Below are positions 6,219-11,111 of a stretch of 11,111 nucleotides of DNA, one piece after another. The stretch spans positions 1 through 11,111 of the forward strand of contig JABMOP010000312.1 of assembly GCA_013204125.1 (NCBI GenBank). The letters run 5' to 3'. The stretch's first letter is position 1; each line of letters opens with the position of its first letter. Source of the DNA: Rhodospirillales bacterium (GTDB lineage Bacteria > Pseudomonadota > Alphaproteobacteria > Rhodospirillales > UBA2165). The position numbers and the translations under genes were made by a program. The notes under the pieces are model-generated. The model had not been told where the DNA came from. It was given only the letters and a program-made list of their open reading frames with translations, and did not search any database.

Positions 6219-7790
6219 GTGGCCGATATTGGAATAGAAAAGATGAACATGGCTGACGAAATCCTAGGCCCGGCATTGAAGCGTGGCCAGGAAAACGATG
6301 CGGCCCTTATATGCGGTGCCGATACCGTTACCTATAGAGAGCTTGCCGAGCGGGCAAATCGGGTGGGCAATTTATTTACCGGGACCGGCATCACAATCGG
6401 CCAGCGGGTATTGATTTTGGTATCAGATCGCCCGGAATTTTTTTACGTCTATCTGGGACTGTTGAAAATCGGCGCTGTGCCGGTCGCCCTCAATCTGCGT
6501 CTGGCGCCCGCAGACATCGCCTTTACCATCGAAGACAGCGGCTGTGCGGCTCTTGTATTGGAAGCCCAGTTTGCCGAACTTTTCGGCGAAGCGGCCCAGG
6601 AATTGGGGTCTTCGCCCAAAGCCTATTCAGTGGACGAACAGCTTGATGGATTTTACCACTTGCCAAGTTTGATGGCAGAGGCTTCGCCGGAACTGGTATC
6701 TGCTAAAATGTCGCCCGACGATGCTGCATTTTGGATGTATTCATCCGGCACCACGGGCAAACCCAAAGGAATTGTTCACAATCAACGCTTCATCCTGTCG
6801 GCGTCGTACCTGTTCAAAGATGTACTCGGGGTCGGACCGGGCGATCGGGTCTTTGCCTCATCGAAATTGTTTTTTGCCTTCTCGTTGGCTCATTGTTTTT
6901 TTGCATCGCTTCGCCTCGGCGCGACGACAATTCTTTATCCAGAATGGCCCGACGCTGAAGCTGTGGGTAGAATTGTCCAAGAATTTAAGCCTACGATCGT
7001 TCTCAGCGTGCCAACATTTTTCCGCAATATGCTGCGCGATGGCGTTGCCAAGTTACCGGCTTTCAAGGACGTGCGTTATTTTATCTCCGCCGGCGAAAAA
7101 TTGCCGCGGAGCCTGTTTGATCAATGGGAAGAAGCGACCGGGCGGCCGGTGCTCGAAGGCATTGGCGCTACGGAAACCGGATTTTTGTTTCTTGCCAATC
7201 GTCCCGATTCTTTAAACCCTGGAACCTGCGGCGTGCCGACACCGGGGACCGAAGTGAAAATTCTGGACCATGACGGCGAAGAGGCAACCGTGCCCGATGA
7301 GCCAGGTGTTCTTTGGGTTAAGATGGGATGCGTGGCGCGCGAATATTGGAATTTGGATGAACGCAGCCGCGAAGTGTTTCAAGACGGCTGGTACTGCACC
7401 AATGATATGTTCACGCGGGATGCAAACGGCTGGTACGAATACCACGGTCGCGCCGACGATATGCTCAAAATTTCCGGTCAATGGGTCAGCCCGGTAGAAA
7501 TCGAAGAACATGTGCTGGCCTATCCGGGCGTTTCTGAGGCCGCCGTTGTCGGCGTTCCCAACGAGGATGGCTTGATCAGATTGGCGTTGTTCCTGGTGGC
7601 GCCCGATATCGGCGATGATTTAGAAACCTTCGAAAAAGAACTTCGGAACAAATTGGTCGAAGAATTATCGATCTATAAATGCCCGAGGCGGATGTATTAT
7701 GTGGATGCCATGCCGCTGACCGCGACCGGTAAATTGAGACGCTTTGCGCTTCGCGATATGGCGATAAATTCCGCGTCGGCAGTGGGCTAA
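6219..7790 (+). CDS. Acyl-CoA ligase, benzoate-CoA ligase-like
   Basis: ATP-dependent adenylate-forming enzyme (ANL superfamily) joining a carboxylic acid to CoA via an acyl-AMP. The 523 residues show the complete set of landmarks. The phosphate-binding loop MYSSGTTGKPKG is at 173-184 and GIGATETG at 314-321. D396 of the normally TGD motif is present (here T-N-D). GRADDMLK, the domain hinge, is at 410-417. The C-terminal adenylation lysine is K505 in TATGKLRR. The segments KLFFAFSLAH and YSSGTTGKPKGIVH and the overall layout resemble benzoate-CoA ligases more than fatty-acyl ligases, so an aromatic or related acid is the likely substrate; this is inference. The GTG at 6219 is preceded by AAAGG with 6 nt spacing. 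An ATG nine codons in is an alternative. It is the first gene of a cluster with marR 4 bp downstream. No ring-cleavage genes are in view. Confidence 0.93.
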   Translation: MADIGIEKMNMADEILGPALKRGQENDAALICGADTVTYRELAERANRVGNLFTGTGITIGQRVLILVSDRPEFFYVYLGLLKIGAVPVALNLRLAPADIAFTIEDSGCAALVLEAQFAELFGEAAQELGSSPKAYSVDEQLDGFYHLPSLMAEASPELVSAKMSPDDAAFWMYSSGTTGKPKGIVHNQRFILSASYLFKDVLGVGPGDRVFASSKLFFAFSLAHCFFASLRLGATTILYPEWPDAEAVGRIVQEFKPTIVLSVPTFFRNMLRDGVAKLPAFKDVRYFISAGEKLPRSLFDQWEEATGRPVLEGIGATETGFLFLANRPDSLNPGTCGVPTPGTEVKILDHDGEEATVPDEPGVLWVKMGCVAREYWNLDERSREVFQDGWYCTNDMFTRDANGWYEYHGRADDMLKISGQWVSPVEIEEHVLAYPGVSEAAVVGVPNEDGLIRLALFLVAPDIGDDLETFEKELRNKLVEELSIYKCPRRMYYVDAMPLTATGKLRRFALRDMAINSASAVG

Positions 7791-7794
7791 GCTC

Positions 7795-8274
7795 GTGGCT
7801 AACGATACCCTGGATATAACTGAGGCGCGCCCAACCGAAGGCAGTTTAGATTTTGACATACTGCCCGAATTGATGGGCTATCACATGCGCCGCGCCCAGT
7901 TGCGTATATTTCAGGATTTCGCCGAAACCATGCGCGACGTTCAAATAACGCCGGGTCAGTTTGGTGTTTTGGCGCTCATCGCATCCAATCCGGGCATGAC
8001 CCAGTCGGCCTGCGCGCGCGCCGTCGGCATCGAGCGTTCGACAATGGTTGCTGTTATTGATGCGTTGGAACAGCGCAAATTGGTGGAACGCCGCCCGTCG
8101 CCCGTCGATAAACGCTCCTACGCGCTGGTTCTTACAATGGGCGGAATTAAATTGATGGAAGAATTGCGGCCTCTTGTCCGCCGCCACGAAGATCGGCTGA
8201 CCGCCGGCCTTTCGGGTCCGGAGCGCCGGCAATTGATCGACCTGCTGCGCCGGTTGTCTGCGCCGAAAGGTTAG
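7795..8274 (+). CDS. MarR-family transcriptional regulator
   Basis: Predicted dimeric winged-helix DNA-binding protein of 159 residues. Helices for dimerisation lie at both ends (about 22-48 and 117-157). The helix-turn-helix spans about 51-93 (TPGQFGVLALI through the recognition helix RSTMVAVIDALE). The wing at about 98-114 has the family signature D-K-R (105-107) in RRPSPVDKRSYALVLT. The gene starts at a GTG only 4 bp after the ligase stop, without a clear ribosome binding site, so translation is probably coupled to the ligase. MarR proteins next to aromatic acyl-CoA ligases commonly repress them and release DNA on binding the acid or its CoA thioester. By analogy this one would control its own cluster, possibly at the repeats near 6073-6104. 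The family is sure; the ligand and target are inferred. Confidence 0.92.
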   Translation: MANDTLDITEARPTEGSLDFDILPELMGYHMRRAQLRIFQDFAETMRDVQITPGQFGVLALIASNPGMTQSACARAVGIERSTMVAVIDALEQRKLVERRPSPVDKRSYALVLTMGGIKLMEELRPLVRRHEDRLTAGLSGPERRQLIDLLRRLSAPKG

Positions 8275-8287
8275 AACGCGAACCCCA

Positions 8288-9496
8288 ATGGCCCTGAGAT
8301 TTTTTAAACCAGCACCTCCGCAATCTTCATCACCGCGCCACGCGGCACTGGATTACCGCCCGCCCTTGAGCCTCAGGCTTATCAGGCGAGGGTTACAGAC
8401 GGTCGTCGCCTTTGCTGTGCTTGGCGTTATCTACACCGTCTATTGGTTTGTCATCGCAACCCAATTGAAAGACGGCATGACAAGCTGGATCCAGGCCCAG
8501 GCGGGCCCTGGATTTCGGTTCGAGCAGAAACGGGTCGAAATTTCGGGGTTCCCCACTAAATTTCGTATTGTTATGAGCAATCCCCGGTTTGTTCTGTCGC
8601 GGCTATCCGAGGCTGCCGACGGCGACAAATGGGAATGGCGTGCGGTGCGTTTCACCGGTGAAATGCGGCCCTGGAATTTTGATCGTTTTGTTTTCGATCT
8701 TTCCGGCAACCATGAAATCAACATATCATCCAAACGCTCAACCCTGGCTTTGCAAGGGTCGGCCAAAACCTTTCGCGTCGAAGCGGGCTTTCACGATGAT
8801 GGTCTGCCCGCCGATGTCGAATTGAAGCTCGGAGCGCTTTCCTTGAATACATTGGCAGGAAACAGTCTTTTATCGATTGCCGATGCGAGCGTTAATGTTA
8901 GGCGGTTGTTCCCTGATCGGGCATCGGCAAAGACGCCGACATTTGCGCTTAAGCTCGGGATCAAGGATTTAAGGCTGCCGCCGGGATTAAATCTGCCGCT
9001 AGGGCCCATCGTTTCCAGGCTTTCGGCCGAGATGAAAGTTCTGGGCGCGATTTTCCAACCCGGCGCCGTCGATGCGTTTGCCCAACCCGACGCAGTCGAT
9101 GCGCTTGGCCACTGGCGCGATGAAGGTGGGGTTGTTGAAGTTGCCCGTATCGAAGCCAAATATGGTCCCTTGGATATACAAGCCAACGGCACAATAGCCC
9201 TTGATGACGCCATGCAGCCGATGGTCGCCATGACCGCCAGGGCGCGCGGCTTCTTCCCCACTGTTGATGCCTTGAAAAACGCCAAGTTAATACGATCCCG
9301 CGATGCCGCCATGGCCAAGCTTGTACTCGGCGCGCTGGCTGAGCGCCCCAAAAATGGCGGCGCACCTGCAATCAGCTTGCCGCTGACCATTCAAAATGGA
9401 TTTCTTTTTGCCGGACCGATTAAACTTTTAAAGATGCCGCCGATCAAATGGCCACAAAAACCCAAGCCGGCGGATGGGCCAAGGGCTCCGGAATAG
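8288..9496 (+). CDS. DUF2125 membrane-anchored protein
   Basis: Protein of 402 residues whose pattern matches the alphaproteobacterial DUF2125 family, of unknown function. A proline-rich cytoplasmic start (about 1-30) and basic RLIRRG are followed by one membrane segment at about 36-57 (LQTVVAFAVLGVIYTVYWFV). A large, probably periplasmic domain begins with an amphipathic helix and the SGFPTKFRI motif (86-94). The rest is rich in short beta-like segments, resembling proteins that line lipid-transport or envelope-assembly paths (AsmA-like in style); that comparison is weak. It begins 13 bp after marR on the same strand, so it could be co-transcribed with the ligase and regulator, although DUF2125 genes are more usually associated with the neighbouring tyrA region. 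Its stop is 13 bp from the stop of the convergent tyrA. No clear ribosome binding site precedes the ATG. Confidence 0.82.
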   Translation: MALRFFKPAPPQSSSPRHAALDYRPPLSLRLIRRGLQTVVAFAVLGVIYTVYWFVIATQLKDGMTSWIQAQAGPGFRFEQKRVEISGFPTKFRIVMSNPRFVLSRLSEAADGDKWEWRAVRFTGEMRPWNFDRFVFDLSGNHEINISSKRSTLALQGSAKTFRVEAGFHDDGLPADVELKLGALSLNTLAGNSLLSIADASVNVRRLFPDRASAKTPTFALKLGIKDLRLPPGLNLPLGPIVSRLSAEMKVLGAIFQPGAVDAFAQPDAVDALGHWRDEGGVVEVARIEAKYGPLDIQANGTIALDDAMQPMVAMTARARGFFPTVDALKNAKLIRSRDAAMAKLVLGALAERPKNGGAPAISLPLTIQNGFLFAGPIKLLKMPPIKWPQKPKPADGPRAPE

Positions 9497-9509
9497 ACCA
9501 GATCGCGCT

Positions 9510-10400
9510 CTAAGCTTGCTTGGCGTCGATGACGCCGCGCCGAATTTCCCGTGTGCGCTCGAATAATTCGTACAAGGTATCGGCTTCGCCCCAACGAATG
9601 GCGCGCTGCATGGCCGTCAGATCCTCGTTGAAACGTTGGAGCATTTCCAGGACGGCTTCTCGGTTGTTCAGGAACACATCGCGCCACATCGAAGGATCGG
9701 ACGCCGCAATTCGCGTGAAATCGCGAAATCCGCCGGCCGAAAACTTGATGACTTCGTCGCGCAAGGAATTTTCTAAATCTGTCGCCGTGCCGACGATGGT
9801 GTAGGCGATGAGATGGGGAATATGCGACGTCATGGCCATGACTAAATCGTGGTGCCCGGCGTCCATTATCTCGATATTGGCGCCCGTCGCCTGCCACAAA
9901 TCGGTAATAGTCTTAATTGCACCTTCGTCAGCTCCCGGCGGTGGCGTCAAAATGCACCAACGGTCTTCGAATAGTTCTGCAAACCCGGCTTCGGGGCCGG
10001 AATGTTCCGTGCCGGCGACGGGGTGCGCCGGGATCAAGTGAACACCCTCTGGAATATGGGGACCTAAATCGTTGAGCGCTGAGCCTTTGACCGAGCCGAC
10101 ATCGGTGACGATCGCGCCCTTTTTAAGCGCCGGCGCGGCGGCTTCGATGATCGATTTATAGGCGCCCATCGGTGTGCAGATGACGACAATATCGGCATCT
10201 TTCACTGCTTCGGCGGTCTCTAAGGTGACGCTATCGGCAATCCCCAATTCAAGCGCTTTGTTCAGGCTATCTTCGGTTCGCGCCGAAACCACAATGTGAT
10301 CAGCCAGGCCGTCCCGCTTGATGATGCGGGCGAGCGAAGATCCGATCAATCCGATACCGATGAGCGCCACACGCCCGAAATTTTGTTTATTCGCGTTCAT
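9510..10400 (-). CDS. tyrA: Prephenate/arogenate dehydrogenase
   Basis: Oxidatively decarboxylates prephenate (to 4-hydroxyphenylpyruvate) and/or arogenate (to tyrosine) in tyrosine synthesis, in the cytosol. The 296 residues comprise a Rossmann domain with GIGLIGSS (15-22) and a helical dimerisation domain. HPVAGTEHSG contains the catalytic His126. SHIPHLIAY (192-200) and SAGGFRDFTRIAASDP (221-236) are typical of the family. The second beta strand ends in S-A-R (39-41) rather than an Asp, which by comparison with known TyrA enzymes favours NADP+ over NAD+; this is inference. There is no fused chorismate mutase or ACT domain. The ATG at 10400 overlaps the end of hisC by 14 nt and has only a weak ribosome binding site, suggesting translational coupling. 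It converges on the DUF2125 gene with a 13 bp gap and no visible terminator. Confidence 0.95.
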   Translation of the reverse strand: MNANKQNFGRVALIGIGLIGSSLARIIKRDGLADHIVVSARTEDSLNKALELGIADSVTLETAEAVKDADIVVICTPMGAYKSIIEAAAPALKKGAIVTDVGSVKGSALNDLGPHIPEGVHLIPAHPVAGTEHSGPEAGFAELFEDRWCILTPPPGADEGAIKTITDLWQATGANIEIMDAGHHDLVMAMTSHIPHLIAYTIVGTATDLENSLRDEVIKFSAGGFRDFTRIAASDPSMWRDVFLNNREAVLEMLQRFNEDLTAMQRAIRWGEADTLYELFERTREIRRGVIDAKQA

Positions 10401-11111
10401 TACTATTAAGTCTTACAAATTCGCCGAGCGCCGATGTCACGGCGCGCATTTCGTCTTCGAGTCCGATGGATATCCGAAGTGCATCCGGTAGTCCATAGCC
10501 GCCCATGCGCCGGGCGATGATGCCCTTTGATTTTAAGAACCTGTCGGCGGCTTCTGAATTTCGGCCTTCGATTTCGGGAAAGCGTACAAGAACGAAATTA
10601 CACACAGAATCAGGGACTTCGAGGCCCAATTTGCGGACTTCGTCGGTGGTCCATTGCCGCCATTCGAGGTTATGCGCCTTGGATTTTTCGACAAATTCAT
10701 CGTCTTCCAGGGCGGCGAGGCCGGCAATTTGCGCCGGGTAGGACGCATTGAAGGGGCCGCGTGTCCGATTAATCACATCGGCCACCAGATCAGGACAATA
10801 GGCCCAACCAAGGCGCAGGCCACCCATGCCGTAAATCTTGGAAAAGGTGTGCAATACCACCACATTTTCGTTGGCGGCCACCAGCTCGGCGCCGTCGCTG
10901 TAATCATCTTTATCGACGAATTCGGAATAGGCGGCATCCAGCACCAGCAGCACATGATCCGGCAGTCCGCTGTGCAGACGCTGCATTTCGCTCGTGGGAA
11001 TATATGTTCCGGTTGGATTATTGGGATTGGCTACAAACACAATTTTGGTGCGCTCCGTCACACCGCCGAGAATAGCATCCACATCCACCGTAATTTCGTT
11101 TTCCGGAGCAA
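10387..11111 (-). CDS. hisC: Histidinol-phosphate/aromatic aminotransferase (5' end beyond window)
   Basis: PLP-dependent class I/II aminotransferase making histidinol phosphate; paralogues beside tyrA commonly also transaminate aromatic 2-oxo acids. About 241 C-terminal residues are visible and the first 120-130 lie right of the window. The reading frame continues to the edge as APENEITVDVD, so a GTG at 11088 is internal and not the start. Landmarks are VFVANPNNPTGTY, LVLDAAYSEF (PLP-binding Asp and Tyr), HTFSKIYGMGGLRLGW with the Schiff-base Lys encoded at 10837-10839, and the C-terminal GIIARRMGGYGLPDALRISIG with the carboxylate-binding Arg. Overlap with tyrA by 14 nt points to one operon. 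Whether this copy serves histidine, tyrosine/phenylalanine or both cannot be decided here; the tyrA linkage favours an aromatic role. Confidence 0.94.
   Translation of the reverse strand, partial: APENEITVDVDAILGGVTERTKIVFVANPNNPTGTYIPTSEMQRLHSGLPDHVLLVLDAAYSEFVDKDDYSDGAELVAANENVVVLHTFSKIYGMGGLRLGWAYCPDLVADVINRTRGPFNASYPAQIAGLAALEDDEFVEKSKAHNLEWRQWTTDEVRKLGLEVPDSVCNFVLVRFPEIEGRNSEAADRFLKSKGIIARRMGGYGLPDALRISIGLEDEMRAVTSALGEFVRLNSNERE

Noticed and set aside
8791..9390. 199-codon open frame antisense to the DUF2125 gene
   Set aside because: The forward frame has a membrane anchor and DUF2125 motif; the antisense product is low complexity (Ser/Ala/Pro) and lacks any ribosome binding site or motif.
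9391..9897. 168-codon minus-strand frame across the DUF2125/tyrA junction
   Set aside because: It overlaps tyrA in another frame; its His/Arg-rich translation is a typical out-of-frame shadow, while tyrA is intact.
1..11111. Mobile element, defence system, CRISPR array or secretion cluster
   Set aside because: No transposase, integrase, direct-repeat array, toxin-antitoxin pair, nuclease/helicase or tRNA-flanked insertion is seen. Every large gene fits a chromosomal housekeeping or catabolic family.

Overview
The window looks like an ordinary chromosomal stretch of an alphaproteobacterium, most likely of the Rhodospirillales type. The clues are moderate-to-high GC, hisC and tyrA arranged tail-to-tail with a DUF2125 gene, a long three-domain aminopeptidase P, and frequent GTG or TTG starts. 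The taxonomic call rests on gene content and protein style only. I see no mobile element, CRISPR array, tRNA or rRNA, and nothing that looks like a wholly new multi-gene system.

Layout. Positions 1-4135 hold three genes on the minus strand, in transcription order: a long Xaa-Pro aminopeptidase (2114-4135), a CheZ-type CheY-P phosphatase (1197-1946) and argH (1-1049, cut by the left edge). Gaps of about 150-170 bp with weak hairpins separate them, so they need not form one operon. A small plus-strand gene of 55 codons (4353-4520) with an excellent ribosome binding site follows, ending at a GNRA-loop terminator. That terminator lies between it and a convergent minus-strand pair: a small lipoprotein (5626-5982), then a fumarylacetoacetate hydrolase-family enzyme (4604-5521).

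The 236 bp region 5983-6218 is a divergent control region containing TTGAT/ATCAA inverted repeats. To its right runs a plus-strand cluster: a benzoate-CoA-ligase-like acyl-CoA synthetase (6219-7790), a MarR-family regulator 4 bp later (7795-8274) and a membrane-anchored DUF2125 protein 13 bp later (8288-9496). The right end carries hisC and tyrA on the minus strand, overlapping by 14 nt. They form an aromatic amino acid module converging on the DUF2125 gene.

How the genes fit together: the ligase-MarR pair probably handles and senses an aromatic or related carboxylic acid through its CoA thioester. The FAH-family enzyme and lipoprotein may be unrelated neighbours. HisC-TyrA belongs to tyrosine/phenylalanine (and histidine) synthesis, ArgH makes arginine, and CheZ acts in chemotaxis. 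Points most worth a second look: loss of one conserved metal-binding Glu in the FAH-family enzyme, a FliM-like CheY-binding tail on CheZ, an 84-residue N-terminal extension on the aminopeptidase, the unrecognised 55-residue protein, the putative MarR operator, and a strong terminator that faces away from the genes beside it.
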